DNA of 64,000 bases, taken from Krasilnikovozyma curviuscula. Lineage: Eukaryota > Basidiomycota > Tremellomycetes > Cystofilobasidiales > Mrakiaceae. The position numbers were made by a program, and so were the translations under genes. The stretch spans positions 62,001 through 126,000 of the forward strand of contig MVAQ01000028.1 of NCBI GenBank assembly GCA_014825775.1. Direction: 5' to 3'. Below the pieces are notes generated by a model, which was not told where the DNA came from, ran no database searches, and saw only the letters and a list, made by a program, of their open reading frames with translations. Below are positions 1 through 12,800 of the stretch, piece after piece. Each line of letters begins with the position of its first letter. The stretch's first letter is position 1.

Positions 1-629
1 CAAACACAGCTCCTATTCCCCAAATCAGGAACTTTCTCTGAAGCGAAGGGGTTCACTATGCTGGGCTTGTGAGTTTGAATCACCGACCGTTCTAGCCCTT
101 CATCCATTAGTCTAAACTGATGAATCATTTGTCTCCAGAGGCGACATTGTCATTCCAGGAATCTTCATCTCTCTCGCCCTCCGCTACGACTTCCACCGCT
201 ACCTTCTCTCTCAACCATCGACTCTTAAGCTAGCATCCATCCCGAAGCACTTCCCCAAGCCATACTTCATTACGACGGTGATTGCGTACGCAATGGGAAT
301 GGTGACGACGATCGTGGTGATGCATGTCTTCCACGCCGCTCAGCCTGCGCTATTGTATCTTTCTCCTGCCTGTGGTGAGTACCTTGTCATTGCGTCGCTG
401 TATTCAGATTCTGATCTTGCGTTGGCATGGATCGCGGATAGTCGGAGCTGTCCTTCTCGTTGCAATGGTGAAAGGAGATGCCACCTTAGCTTGGGGCTGG
501 GAAGATGGTGAGCCCGTTGAGAAGGAAAAGAATGAGAATGAGGTTAAGCAGGTGATAGACCAGTCGGCGGAGAAAGCAAAGGCGGATTCGCAGGATCATC
601 AAGAGAAGTTGCTGTCATCGGAAACATAA
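1..629 (+). CDS. Signal peptide peptidase (SPP), 3' part
   Basis: Presenilin-type intramembrane aspartyl protease of the ER that clears leftover signal peptides. The window opens inside the gene. Exons are 1-68, 139-374 and 442-629, with phases that close. The second catalytic motif GLGDIVIPG is seen and is split by the first intron. It is followed by a membrane-rich stretch and the family's PAL motif (QPALLYL). After the last membrane segment there is a Lys/Glu-rich cytosolic tail of about 40 residues ending LLSSET. The first catalytic YD motif must lie upstream of the window. The PAL and GLGD motifs together make the family assignment firm. The mammalian counterpart is HM13; the fungal gene name is not certain, so no symbol is given. 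Confidence 0.92.
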
Positions 630-1030
630 AGGCGTTGCTCTTTCCATATCAATTGAAGCAGTCAAGAACCAAAGTACATCAACATCGTTGCCAGATTTAA
701 AATGGCTTGTGTGACATTGGTTGTGGATGCCCAAGTCGGCAAGTGAGAGCATTTAACAACTCATTCACTGCACAGTGCATGAGCCAAAGAGGTCAGCAAC
801 AATCAACACGAAAATACAAGTGTGGGATGTCAGCGTACCTGCTTTGAGACGTAAGCTGGACCGCAAAGGTGTGAGCTTATTAGACGCCGCTACTCGGTAT
901 CTAGCTGCCGAGTCGAGTGAAGAGAGATGAGTTCTACTTCAACTTCTACTTCATGTGTCTGATCTGAGAAAAGACCTTGAACAGCGGAGAACGTCCGTCC
1001 ACACGTTCTGTTTGTTTTCACCACCTTCTC
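630..1030. other. Convergent intergenic region
   Basis: About 400 bases between the stop of the signal peptide peptidase and the stop of the small minus-strand gene. It should hold both 3' UTRs. I see no convincing gene or RNA in it. Confidence 0.6.
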
Positions 1031-1432
1031 CTACGCGGATTCCAGACGACCCAGCAAGTCCGTTATTTCACTCGAGTCCACGGGAATGACTGGCGGTGGA
1101 GTTACCGTGACTGTGATGTTTGATGAACGGGACTGTCGCAAGATAAACAGAAATCAGTCAGTCACAAACGGTCCCAGGAGTTCAAATTTTGAATCGAGTT
1201 GGGCGAAGGAAGTTACAGGTTCTGGTACTGCCAACAGATTCTCTACTTCGTTCCTAAGCTCCCTCTCGATGTCCTTCTGCCCTTCATGCTTCTTCCTAAC
1301 GACATCCCTCTTCTTCGCATTCCCTCCCATATCCTTCGCCCCTTTCCCTTTGCCGTTGACCTTTCCAACAGGTTTTGAGTACGGCTTGTTGTCCTTGGAC
1401 GATTTTTTGGATTGATTCGTAGGTCTGGCCAT
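1031..1432 (-). CDS. Small Lys-rich protein of unknown function
   Basis: Not recognised. Two exons are proposed, 1432-1217 and 1132-1031, giving 105 residues. The first ATG follows an in-frame stop, and both splice junctions are phase 0 (donor GTAACT, acceptor GACAG). The first half is very basic, with many Lys, Gly and Asn, then a charged helix (EGQKDIERELRNEVENLLA). The second exon gives a Pro/Val stretch and an amphipathic end (DSSEITDLLGRLESA). Reading through the intron instead gives a 92-residue protein, which I think less likely. The Lys-rich head suggests a nucleic-acid or ribosome-assembly role, but that is inference only. Confidence 0.6.
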
Positions 1433-2419
1433 GTCGAGCTTGGTGTCAATTGCTGACGATAGGGAACTGCTGTGTTGAACGGACAAGTTTTTGTAAGAGG
1501 GAACCGCCACCTCGACATCAAAGAATGCTTAGGTTTGGACACATGCTGTGTGATAAAATAGTTGAATGTACACTTGCTTATACACCGACGTTTAAGGACG
1601 AATAGAACAGTTGCTCAATTTTTTAATTTTATCGCTGCAACATCAAAACAATCTGTTTTGGCGCATCTGAGAGTCTTTTCTCTTTTCTTGTCAGATACCA
1701 TTCCATATCCTCGCATAGTCCAGAAAAAGACCTAAGAATTGGTGTGTCTCGTGCTCCAAGGCCATGCGTGGAAGAGCTAACTCCAGCCCTTGGCGCAAAG
1801 TAGCAAGTTGCAACTCTTGAATCTGTCTGATTAAGCGTCTAGATGTGAAGGCGAGAAGTCTCAGAATAAAAAGAGAAACTGAAGGAGAGATGTCAGAAGA
1901 AAGTAGGCTTCTGGCATAAGCGATCTGGGATCATGTCAAGCTGCGCATCCGGCCAAAAGAAATGAACGTCACGCAACGTTGCGAACGCCTACTCCACCCC
2001 TGAAGACTTCTGAAAGTCTGCTAGAGGCTAATTCCTTCTAAAAGCTAGTAGCATTCCCTTTTCTTGCTCAGGCGAAAGAAGAGTGAGGTCTATTGTCCAC
2101 GGGAAAAATGTGCATCACAATACGCTTGTGTTTTAGGTTCTGACAATGTCCGAGGCAGGGGTACCAAACAAATAAGCAAGAGACCATAAATAAATACAGA
2201 TAATAGAACAGGTATTAAAGCGACGACGAGTAATTGATTAGTTGCGACAGAGATGTAACGAGTAATGATGACACGATGTGATAAATAAACTCTAGGTGTA
2301 TTAAAGCGGTGTAGGTCTGATTCAATCTGACTGATAAGGACGGCATTGCCGTTGTACGCTGATGTTTTGGGATGATGGTCTAAATGCCTCATCGCAAGGG
2401 TGCACGGTGGATCTTGAAT
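1433..2419. other. Intergenic region, about 1 kb
   Basis: Lies upstream of the small Lys-rich gene and downstream of the Axl2-like gene. It should contain the promoter of the former and the 3' UTR of the latter. A minus-strand open frame at 2090-2392 has no recognisable domain and I do not call it. No tRNA-like B box was seen. Confidence 0.55.
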
Positions 2420-5400
2420 TTACTGATGATGCACCAATGGCATGGGGGACCGCGTCGGCGAACCTTGAGTGACATGTCGAATGGAAGTTGCCGGAGGAGA
2501 ATCTGGAAAGGTTGAGGTGTTTGGATCACTGAACGGCTCTGCCGGAGGATTTCTGAGAGAAAAGACATGAGCAGAATCTCAGTATCGAAACGGAAGGTTT
2601 TACCAAGAAAGGAAAAAGTAAGAAAAGAGAAAGAAACGACTCACGAGTAGTAGATGGAGGAAGTTGCTGGATATCCTAAATGATCCATATCCCCCTCACC
2701 CGTCAAATCACTGTTGTAAGTGAAAGGTCTGTTTGAGAGCTGATCATCTTCGTCTTCAGCATCATCGAAGGTGTCTTCGCCTTCGCCTCTAATGTATTCC
2801 ACAGGCTGAGGAATCGATCGGTGTTTGAGAACCATGTTGTTTTGCATGATTTCGGCTTGCTTAGCTTCAGAGGTAGGTGTCGAGACGAGGCGAGGTCGAG
2901 CGGACGAGGATGCTGAGCCGTGAGGCGAACGTTGCGGCTGAGGAATAATCTGTCGTTCGGCCATACCGACAACAGCAGCGTCTGCACCAGTGTAGAACTC
3001 GTCATCATCCTCTTCTTCAGCTGTGGCGGGCAGGAACTGGCGTGGTTCGCCAAACCGACCGAGGGGACTGATGACCGAACCTGAACTGAAGCTGGTCGAG
3101 CCGCCGCTGAAGGAGTCGGACGAGATGCCCCCAGATCCAGGACCACTGTGGTCGTGTACAGAAGCGTCTTGGAACGTGGATGAGATAGAGTTCATCGTTG
3201 GATGCTGTCGCTCAAGACCCAAAGGGGTGTTGTTTGTGTCAATGTTGCCGCTGCTGTTGTTACTCAGTTGAGAGCCAGGACCGAACCCAGGACGAGGCCT
3301 TGGCACAGACGGCTGGCGAGAGTGGCCCAGCGGAGGTGGGGAGCCAGCACCAGAGGACCAGTGGTAGCTATCCCTGCTCTCCCAACTGGCGCGAGTGGTG
3401 CCTTCGTCCGATCCAGAGGAAAAAGTGGATTCCGAGTGAAGTCCAGGGCTAAGCTCGACCCCGAGTGGGTTTTGAGAATCGAGCACGCGGTGCTGGTGTG
3501 ACTGCAAGCTGTCGCCGGAGGAGAAGAAGCTCGCATCGCTGTGTGATCGGGCGAGGCCAGAGATTTCCTTCTCCATAGAATGCTTCTTTTTCTCCCCACC
3601 ACCGAAATCAGGCGATTGAGCCCTTCCGCCGAATCCAAAGATGCCTCGCATGAGATCGATCCTCTTCGGCCTGTCTGGTGAATTGTGGGACTTGACAGAT
3701 TTCTTTGGCGAAGGTGGTGTACCGGCAAAGACGACAGTAGGCTTTGGATACGAGATCTGGATGGCTGAGAAGTTGTGGACTTTACCAAGACCTTGAGCGC
3801 TGATTGACGGTGGAATTCCTTTGTTATTGTGGCCGTTTTTGCCGTAGGGTGATTTACCGAAGGGATCGTGTTGCTCAGCGTCCAAGGCGACAAAGGTCAT
3901 TCCATCCACGACCAGTTCTTCATTGTTGGGCTTCTCACTGTTATCGCCGTCTTTACGGCGACGCCAGCAGCAGAAGATCAGTAAGAGAAGTAAAAGCACC
4001 AGCCCAACGACCCCCAAAACGACTCCGATCGCGATTTTGGCCTTCGTTGATAACCCACCGTGAGAGGCAGAAGTAGCTGCAGCTGCTGCGGAGGAAGCAG
4101 CAGCAGCAGACGAAGACGCAGCAGCGATGGCTGAAGACGAAGCTGGCGATGTTGTTGGAGTGATGACATTGGTGAGGAGGACCGTAAAATTCTGAGACGC
4201 GCTGAGGGTAGATGCAAGGCCAGGATAAGAGGCTGTCAAGCTCAAGATAACGTTGTCGTATGTCGAGACGTTTGAAGGGACTGTACCGCTGAGGGTATGC
4301 GTCGCTGAGTTGAAAGTTAACCAAGACTGGGCTTGGGTAGGCAATATAGTGGACGTGATATTTAATGTTCGGTTGGTGAACAAATGAGACAAGTCATTGG
4401 TCAGGACTGAGCCTGTAGTGGTGTTGAACTGAGAAGGGGTGAAGGAGGTGAATGGGTACGGGTAGATGGAGAGTGCAGCCGAGGTCGTCAGAGAAGCTGC
4501 AGTTGAAGTCGAATTGAGAGTAATTGGAATACTGATTGGAATCTCGGTTCCATTGCCGAGTGAGTCTGGTGGGGTTCCTGACAGAACCAGGTTGGTGCTT
4601 TATTACGAAAACAGAAACACAAGACACATCAGTGATCGAATCAGAATCGATTACGCGTTAAGGCAAGAAGGGAATAGATTTGTCACTCACCTGTCGAAAG
4701 AAAGCCAAGGATACAGATCAAGTTCAGCACTTCCCGTCAAGGCGCCGGCCGTCGCACCGATAGCAACGCCGTCGAGCGTCACATCGGTCGTGTTCAACAC
4801 CCATCTGCCCGCACCTCTGCTGACACCAACAAACGCCTGGTTTTCAGTCCCGTCACCTGCCTGATCTAATGCATTAGTGCCAATCTCAATCGTGATGTGG
4901 TCCCTAACGTCGCCGAACCCATAGCGATCAGAGCCGATGAGAACAATGTCGTATGACCCGTTGATGAGGGGGGTATATCCGTTGAACGTGCACGTCGTGT
5001 TGTCAAAAGTGAGCCAAGAGGGTAGATGGAGGCTATCGACGGTCTGGGCGGAGTAATAGATCTTTGAACCTGTGGGGGAAACGATGGTTGATTGCTTGAA
5101 GCCGAGCTGTGTTGGATTCGGACGCGTTTTGTATGGACACGAAAGGTAAAAGAGCAAAGTCAGATATGTTTGAAAACTGCTAAATAGTTGATTGAAAGAT
5201 GGAGCTGACAGAGAATGAATACTGAGGGTGGATGAGCACGCCACGGTTCGAGTCGAGAGGTTCAGCACTGGCGATAGCCTTCGAACTCATTTGATCCGAC
5301 ATTGGATCGGCCAGAACAGGTCGAGCAGTGTTGGAGACAATCAGGCTCCATGTCGAGTTTGCTACTTCGGAAGATCCTTCGGACGCAGTGACAGTCACGC

Positions 5401-5689
5401 TGGTCGTGCCTTGGTCAAACGTCGAGGGCGTGCCTACAAATGTTAGCGAGTCGGCATTGAAGGTGACCCAAGACGGTAGCGATGACACTGAGTACTGTAG
5501 TGATGTTGATGTTGAGGCTGAGAAGGTCGAAGGCAGTAAGGTGAAGTTGTATTGGGTCGAAGGGTATCCTATCGGCGGGTGCTGCGATGCGATTGGGAAC
5601 TGAAGTGTCGGTGCTGCTGTGCTGCTTCCTACCAGTAAGGACAGTGATAGTAATATCAAGGGAGAGAACATGGCTGCTGTTGATTTCAT
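2420..5689 (-). CDS. Axl2-like membrane protein with cadherin-like (CADG) domains
   Basis: Single-pass plasma-membrane protein resembling yeast Axl2/Bud10, which marks bud sites; a polarity role here is inferred. Exons 5689-5210, 5106-4691, 4597-2645 and 2552-2420 give 993 residues and all phases close. Seen: a signal peptide (hydrophobic core LILLSLSLLVGSSTAA), repeated dystroglycan-type cadherin-like modules with the typical LPSWVTF and LPSWLTF motifs, and an Ala/Ser-rich stalk. A membrane helix (IGVVLGVVGLVLLLLLLIF) is followed by CCWRRRK and a Ser/Pro-rich cytosolic tail of about 450 residues with acidic patches. The first intron uses a GTCAGC donor, chosen because it restores YSFSLGF across the junction. 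The last exon gives a Pro-rich end. Confidence 0.85.
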
Positions 5690-6724
5690 CGTGCTGATGT
5701 AATGGTTATTGCTAGCGTGACAACGATTTTTTCCCACTGAAGTCGACGCGATTGAAACGAATGTGTATTGAAGGGAGGGGGAGGGACTTATTACAGAGAT
5801 GAAACCTCACTGAAAGGAGGGTGCGAGAACCACTGAAAGGGCCTCTTCGTATTTTTTTGTTTCCTGGAAAGAGCCAGCCAAAAGAAACTGAAGGGGTGGG
5901 GGGAGCAAAAATGCTCGTGTGCCAGAGATAGAGCTACCTACAAAGTCAAAGCCATTAGTCACATCATGAGATGTCAACAGCAATAGAGTACTCACAGCTC
6001 AGTGTAGGAAGATTCTCCAATCAGCAACAGCGTTGAAGTTGATTTGTCACCGTTAGGGAAGAAGAACCCCAGCGAGAGGCGTCACGAACTCAGGAGGTGG
6101 CGCGACAGCCCTTTCGAAACGCGACGCAAAAATCAGGAAAGTTCAGACGCGATCGCAGAACCGAGGAAGTTTTTTACCCGAGTCCGTCCTGCTCAAGAGG
6201 GAAGAACTGGCCTGGCTGGAACTTCAGGGTGAGATATCCCACTCAATGTGAACTTCTATCTGCTTCTCATCTGCATACAGGCAGCAGAAGACTGATCTTC
6301 GTCATTTCTGCTATTGAAGCGCGCCGCCATTTATCACGACGCGAATCGTTTTTTTTTGTCTCGCCCCTCTGGAAGGAAAGATCGCTTACGTGTGACGAAG
6401 CGGCTGCGAGGTGAGAGCTGCAGAAACAAGGGGGGCCTGAGAACTAAGACAGTGCTACCACTAACTGATCTGAAAGTGAGATATGAACTGACTTCAGTTG
6501 CGTAGTCTACTTTTCAATGTCTAATGGCTGGCTGGTCACACACGCGGCTTGCTTGCAGGAAAGTGATCTTGTACCAAAGAAAAGAAAAGTATATGACCGT
6601 TTTATAAAGATGAGAGAGAAAAAGCGTATAGGCACAGTAGAAAAGAAAGAGAGCTGATATCGACAGGTTCGACAAGAGGTAACGAGGACACCGCGCACGG
6701 GGGGTACGTGAGGAGGCGCATTAC
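5690..6724. other. Intergenic region, about 1 kb, upstream of the Axl2-like gene
   Basis: Promoter and 5' UTR of the Axl2-like gene plus the 3' UTR of the NCS-1 gene. G-rich tracts occur near 5770-5790 and 5890-5905. Short open frames on both strands show no family features. Nothing else is seen. Confidence 0.5.
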
Positions 6725-8010
6725 CTAGACCAAACCATCATACAGACTCAGAGCCTAATCCCAAAGAATGAATCAGTTAGAAAAATTTCTCGAAAATACG
6801 ATTGAAGGAAGGAAAAGAAAAGAGCAAAGCACAGCCTACCTTGACGATCGTAGGGTCCTTCTTCGAGCCTTCTGCGAACTCTTCATAACTCAACTGAGCA
6901 TTCTTATCTTTGTCCATGTTCTTAAAGATCTTATCCACTCTCTGCACGTTTATAACCACCAATGAACAATCAGCAATCACAATCACAGGTTCATAAAAGA
7001 CAGGAAGAGGGAAGGCGTTACCTTTTCAGGGGTGTCTTCGTCTTCAGGTAGCTTTACCATTTCGCCCGTCATCTTGTAGATGGACGTCACAATCTGCAGC
7101 ATCTCGTCGTATGTGATGACACCGTCACCGTCAATGTCGTACAAAGCGAATGCCCCTACAAGCGCAACAAATGAAAATGCAACCATTCAGAGAGACCAGC
7201 CGAAAACAAAGAAAAACTGCGTCAGAAACTCCAGAGGAGTGAAGGAAGGGAAAAAGAGATCACCCACATTTCAACTTCTCGTCCAACCTCCCACGACTCG
7301 TGACGCTCAGCGCGCAGATAAACTCCTTGAACTCAATGGTACCGTTGCCATCTTCGTCAAAGACGCGGAAAACAAACTCGCTGAACTGGCTTGGGTCGCC
7401 AAAGGGGAAGAACTGCTTGTATATCTTGGAGAATTCGGCTTTGTTGAGCTGACCGGAGGGGCAGTCTTTCAGGTAGCCTTTGTACCTGTTTTTTTGTTTT
7501 GTTTTGTTTTGAGTGTGAGAATTCGAAGTGTTTTGTAAGGGAGAGAAGGAGATGTCGTGGGCAATGGTTAAGAAGATGGTAAGGGTCAGTTAGGTTACAG
7601 AACGTGAACGCCAAACGAAGGGGTGAGGGTGGGTAGTTACCATTGCTGCAATTCCTTCTTATCGACTATATATCAAGAACCAAAGGGTGGTCAATCGTAA
7701 AGATCAGGCAAACGATGGGGGCAAGAGGAGAACGACCGCCGACGACTGTGCATTTCCTCCATTCAAAGCACTGTCTCTTGACTACCTGGGAGCAGAACCG
7801 GAAGGAAGACGAGCCCTTCGCTGAACTGAAGCAGGTCCAGCCTTACAGTAGACACTCTATCTGCTTATTCCTATTCCTGTACTACCCACACTACACCAAG
7901 CCACCTAGCAGAACCCAACAGGAACGGAACGAAGGAAGCTACTCACAGTAGGTCATCTTCTGCAGATCGGTAAGCTGCTCAGGTGAGAGTTTGGACTGGT
8001 TCTTTCCCAT
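6725..8010 (-). CDS. NCS1: Neuronal calcium sensor NCS-1 / frequenin
   Basis: EF-hand Ca2+ sensor, which in fungi acts on phosphatidylinositol 4-kinase and calcium tolerance. Six exons: 8010-7947, 7665-7641 (only 25 bases), 7485-7268, 7155-7022, 6941-6840 and 6754-6725 (30 bases). The total is 190 residues, the usual NCS-1 length, and every phase closes. Seen: N-terminal MGKNQSK, a myristoylation signal; [16 protein letters not shown] of the first, non-binding EF hand; then Ca2+-binding loops [22 protein letters not shown] and [12 protein letters not shown]. The tail is ALSLYDGLV, as in animal NCS-1. The length, motifs and C-terminus together leave little doubt. Confidence 0.97.
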
Positions 8011-8648
8011 CTTAAAAGATAGCCTGGTAGGGTTTCTGCCTGTTTTGGTTCTGTCAAGAGGATAGGGAAGACGAGCTCGAAATTTGAGTGAGATTTCTGA
8101 CCTGATCAAGAGAGACAAGGACGAAAGTCAGACTTTGATCTGTCAGATTCACTATATCCATTTGCTGATTCATTCGATGCCATCTCATCTCATTCGATTC
8201 CAGATCGATACATCGTCGTCATTCGAACTCACGCCACGTCAAATGCACCCCCGTCTCCATACAACGACAGAAGCAGCTGTAGAAACGATAATGTGCTACT
8301 CACCTGGTCAGAAGTACAGTTGGACGTTGATAATTCGAACTTCGTGTTGTCTTGACGGTTGGATGAAGAAAATGGTTGCACTGCAATTTCCCTTGCTCCT
8401 AACAAAATAAATCCCAAGCCCTTGGCGAACGGGACGATAACGAGATCCATCTAATTTTTCGAGCCATGTGCTCTCCTTTCAAATGGGTTTGCTGCCCATA
8501 TAGTATGGTAATTCATCTCGTTCCGTTCCGGAAGAATTTGAACTGAAAGAAAAATAGGGAAATAAAAGGACTCGAGGGGAGAAGAATGACGAAGGATCGA
8601 AGGCTGGAAGTCGACTCCCACCGCTAAGCAGTTCACATCCAGATCCAG
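8011..8648. promoter_or_regulatory. Divergent promoter between NCS1 and the DUF3224-like gene
   Basis: 638 bases separate two start codons pointing away from each other, so the stretch should hold both promoters and 5' UTRs. I see no clear TATA box that decides a start. Confidence 0.5.
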
Positions 8649-9516
8649 ATGCTCTACTCGATAGGTAAGAGAGTCCTTTAAAATAGTATCGACCTTGTCT
8701 GCGTAGGTTCTACTGTATTGAAGCCCTCCATGGTATCCTTATTCCCACAGCGATATCAGCACTGTACGACACTACATCATGGGACGAACACCCCATTGAA
8801 ATCCCCTCGAGCTACCAAGTGGACGAAGAACTTCCTAAATGGACCACACTACTCTCTCAGAGGTAAAGTACTAACTCTTTGTCGCTGATCTCAATCGTCA
8901 TCTTACTGTTTTTCCCCCGTGAAAGACCAAACGATAGCTAAAGTAATATATCTTGCTTTTGATGACTACAGAAAATTTCATTCCACCCAAGGAATAGCAC
9001 CTGGATGCGAAGGTCTCGGCTTAGCGAGCTATACGATGTTTGTTCCCTTCCTACCACCCAAGTTTCCATTACTCCCCGGACCTGCGGCTTACCGGGTCTT
9101 TTTTTACCCCGGGATAAAAAACAAAGGTGTTACCACAAAGACGGCTCAGCATCATTCAATGGACAGATGATCTTCCACGGCACGCTCGCGTCCAGGAAAG
9201 GATCGGTTGTCTTCTCGACCAAGGGTACATACCGCGACGGCGCAGCAAGTGCGGATTGGACTTTGATACCCGAGAGTGCAACGTGAGCCTCCTCCTCCGT
9301 CTGCCCTTTTCAACACAAGTGTCATGTTCTTTGCTAAGCCTTCACACGCTAAACGAACGCAGGGGCGAGCTTGTCGGTATCTCCGGCACGGGAGGCTATA
9401 ACGCGACCCTCCAGACCAACGTGCCAATCGACCTGAATCTCAAGTTCTCAACCCCAAGTCCTCACCACGGCACCGGCTTCACTCCTACATCGAGCGAGCC
9501 TAGTACCCCTTCTTGA
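8649..9516 (+). CDS. DUF3224-like small protein
   Basis: Five exons (8649-8664, 8751-8862, 8972-9037, 9127-9282, 9363-9516) give 167 residues with all phases closing. The protein has the pattern I associate with the DUF3224 beta-barrel family: a repeat-like region (FHSTQGIAPGCEGLGLASYT), a GSASFNGQMIFHGTL strand, GSVVFSTKGTYRDGAASADW, and the hallmark TGELVGISGTGGY near the end. Function is unknown; most described members are bacterial, with some in fungi. The fourth exon starts after a non-standard donor (GTTTGT) chosen for phase. The Ser/Thr/Pro-rich last 20 residues are not part of the domain. It shares a promoter region with NCS1. Confidence 0.72.
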
Positions 9517-9824
9517 ACTTCTTGAAAGACATCATGGCGCGTTGTGATGTGATGTGACGTGATGGGACACAATAGATGAAAGGAGGCAGGTGATGCGAGG
9601 CTCAAAAGGACAATTCCATACCCACATCATTACTTAAGCGAGTTAGTTGCAATGTCACAATCGCTTTTGAATGTATTCCTGGGGGGAAGTATGAGTTTGC
9701 AAGCATTACAAGAATCGGACCATAATAGACAAGGAGGGAAAGACAGGTAAATAAGTCAAGAGCGAAAGAAGACCCGTTTATAAGCAAGAAATATATGGAA
9801 GAGTACGGAAGAGAGAGAAGAGGT
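9517..9824. other. Convergent intergenic region
   Basis: 308 bases between the end of the DUF3224-like gene and the proposed stop of the large minus-strand gene. It should contain 3' UTRs only; nothing else seen. Confidence 0.5.
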
Positions 9825-12800
9825 CTAAAGTGATTTTAATTTATCATCTAGCGTGCAAGCGAACAAGAAGTCAGGATTAGGCTTTTTTTCAGAACACAGG
9901 CTGACAAATAGAGCTGGAAGAACCCACTTTGTTTATCCTCCAAGTATCTACTCAGACCCTCCGCTCTCCCAAAGTTCCTCAAGTAGTACCCGACCTGTTC
10001 CGGTCGACCGCCGAGGATCTCAGTGAGGTCGTCGAGTTCTCTTCGATACTCTACATCGCCGTCTGTATCGTCGTTTAACGTCATTGGTTGTGCGGACGGC
10101 GTGGACGTGTATGCTACCGAGGGAATGAACGATGTCGGAGAAGGCATGGATGAGCCTAATGGTTGGAGGGACCCTTGACGAGCGACTACTTCGGAAAAAG
10201 GAAAAGAGATATTTACACACTAGGGTTCGAAATGTAAAGAGAAGAGTAAAAGAACGAACCTCTTGGACCACTGGGGGCAGGGCCGTCCCTTGGTCGAGGC
10301 GCAGCAGAAGGACTACTCAAACTGGCTCGCGTCGCCGGCGAGCTCGACAAGCTGACACCAGCAGCAGCTGCTGCACCACTTCCAACCAGCCTGCCATCAC
10401 CCAAGCTGTTTGTTCTTGTCGGGCTCGAGATATCGCTCAGGCTAGGGCGGTGTTTGGGGCTCGTCAGCGTTCTTCCAGTCGAGATATCGACAGAGGACGA
10501 GGACGAGATGTTGGGTGGAGGATAGTACCGTCCTGTTGAGCCGTTAGGGGAAGCGAGAGAGCTCCTCCTTCCCAGAGCTTGGAAGAACGAGCCTTTGTTA
10601 CCGATAGAGCCTTTTTGTCTATCGTTTGTAACACCACCAGAGCTACCGCTGATGCTACCTGCGCGGACGCTCTGCGACGACTGGCTGCTCCGCATGCCCA
10701 TTCCGACGGCAAGCTGTGGATAGGGAAGGTTCTTTGGAGGAACCTCGAAGGATGGCGGTGAGATGTTGCGAATCTCTTGGGCCTGGTAAGTGTCACCGGG
10801 ACGTGTCGGGAAGACCTCGATTGAGGATGCTTCAGAGACAACGCGGTCGGAGGAACGTGGTGGACCCAGGGAATCAGACGGGTATGATGGGCCAGTCTGT
10901 TGGAAGTACGTTTTCGCTGACTTGATTTGTTTCGGCAAAGACCCAGGATCGGCTAAAAAACAAGAGTATAGTTTTAGGTTATCGATAGAAGCGCTTAAAA
11001 TGTTTTTGGAAGAAATCAAGCATGAATGAGTTGCTCTATACTCACAGCGAGCCATGACCATCTCCTGCCATTCTGAATACCCACTGTCACTCTGACTCAA
11101 TTCCAAAATCTTCTTTGCATACGCCAACGCTCTCTCACCGCTCGTCTTCAAAGCCTTAATATCACTATTGCTCATCGCTCCGGGCCAGGGCCTCGAGGCG
11201 ATCGACTGGCTGGTTCGGCTCCTGTACACCGAGGACGCGATGGATGGTCTTTTGTCAGCCACAAGCTGAGATATGGTCGACGTGGAATGTGGGATGGAAT
11301 TTTGTCGAGGTTGCTGAGTGATCGAAGCCAAAGACGAGACGGAAGGTGCGAGAGATGGATGCCGACTGATTGCTGGCTGATATGAAAATGGTTCTGTGTT
11401 GGGAGGAGGTGCAGGTGGTGGGTGGGCTGGGATCTGGAACGAACCTTGTTGAGGCGTTGAGTTACCGTGCGGTGGGAGAGAGTTGCTGGAAGTGGAAGTG
11501 ACAAATACATAATCGTCGTCGGTACTGCTGTTAGTCTTGTTATCGCTGTAGTCGCCAATGGTGTATTTGTTAAAATTGATGCCGTGATTGTTTGTTTTGA
11601 TGAGATCCTCGGGGGGAGTAACCGATGGGTTTCTAGAGTGCTTCCCTTGTTTTGACATCCTGCGAGGAGCTTCAGCAGGTGCAGAGTGCGTCACTGGAGA
11701 AGCCGCGACACCAACACCTTTGTCGTCGGGCTGATCAGCGAATACTGCCCTCTCTTCATCCTTGATAGACTCTGTCTTAGGACTAATAAGCTGTTCTTTT
11801 GTCTTGTTGAGCGCTGGTGAACGAGTTTGAGAAATGGGAGCGTAGCCAGGATAGGAAGTGTCGTTACTTCCCTCCATATCGTGAATGGCCTCATCAACTG
11901 CAGCTGCCAGTTCTTCCAGGGTGCTATCGGTTCGACCCATTGCTGTTGAAGGGCCGGGGCTCAATGCAACAGGGGAAAGCGATGGTGATAGACCCGATGT
12001 GCGCATAGTTGGTGGAAGCGCAGAATCGGTATGTAAGGAAGGCGATGAGAGGCTGGCGGGTGACGTCGCAGCGGGTTCCCGAGTATGTTTCGACTGAGTT
12101 GTTGTTGTTGAAAAAGACGAAGGACTTGGTGATCGCCTGCAGCGAAAGATGTTAGGTTAGGTTGGTTGACATGTGCGAGAAAGATACCAAGCAGAACAGG
12201 TGCTTACCTAGCATCTGACCTCTTAGGTCTTTCCAACACGACAACTCCAGCTGGAGGAGCAATGATGTTGTTTGTCCCACCACCAATCAGCGTTGGTCCG
12301 TTCACCCTTGTGCTAATCATCTTTGATTCCCCAATCTGAGGTGTCATGAGCGGCGGACTTGAGGTCGCAGAAATTGTTGGAAGAGAACTACCAAAAAGAC
12401 CATCTGAACTGAGAGGGGTATCACCGTATACAGATGAGGACGACGAGGATCCTCCTGGAGTAGTGACAAATGTTAAGTTCTGTTTGCGATTTCTAACCGT
12501 CGCGTCCGCATCCTCCTCGTCACCCGCAAAGATGGTCTTGGTAGAGCTGGCGCTTCTGCCGCCACCGCCAATCCCAAACTCATCCATCTGGTGTTCCAGA
12601 TCTCTGATGCTCTTCTGACTTGTATCCGGGGGTGCTACAAACGCCAAGTTGTCCATACCACGCCTTCCGAGCAAAGATGACGACTGAGATGCAATCGAAT
12701 GTGACGATCGGTTGGTGGAAGAAGCGGACATGGGTGATGACTGGAATGAGAATGACGGCAGTTGAGGCGGTGGTGTTGGCGAGGACCCTTGAGGAGGAAG

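Noticed and set aside
2090..2392. 100-codon minus-strand open frame
   Set aside because: No domain, no splice partner and no coding bias I could see; it lies in the 3' flank of the Axl2-like gene.
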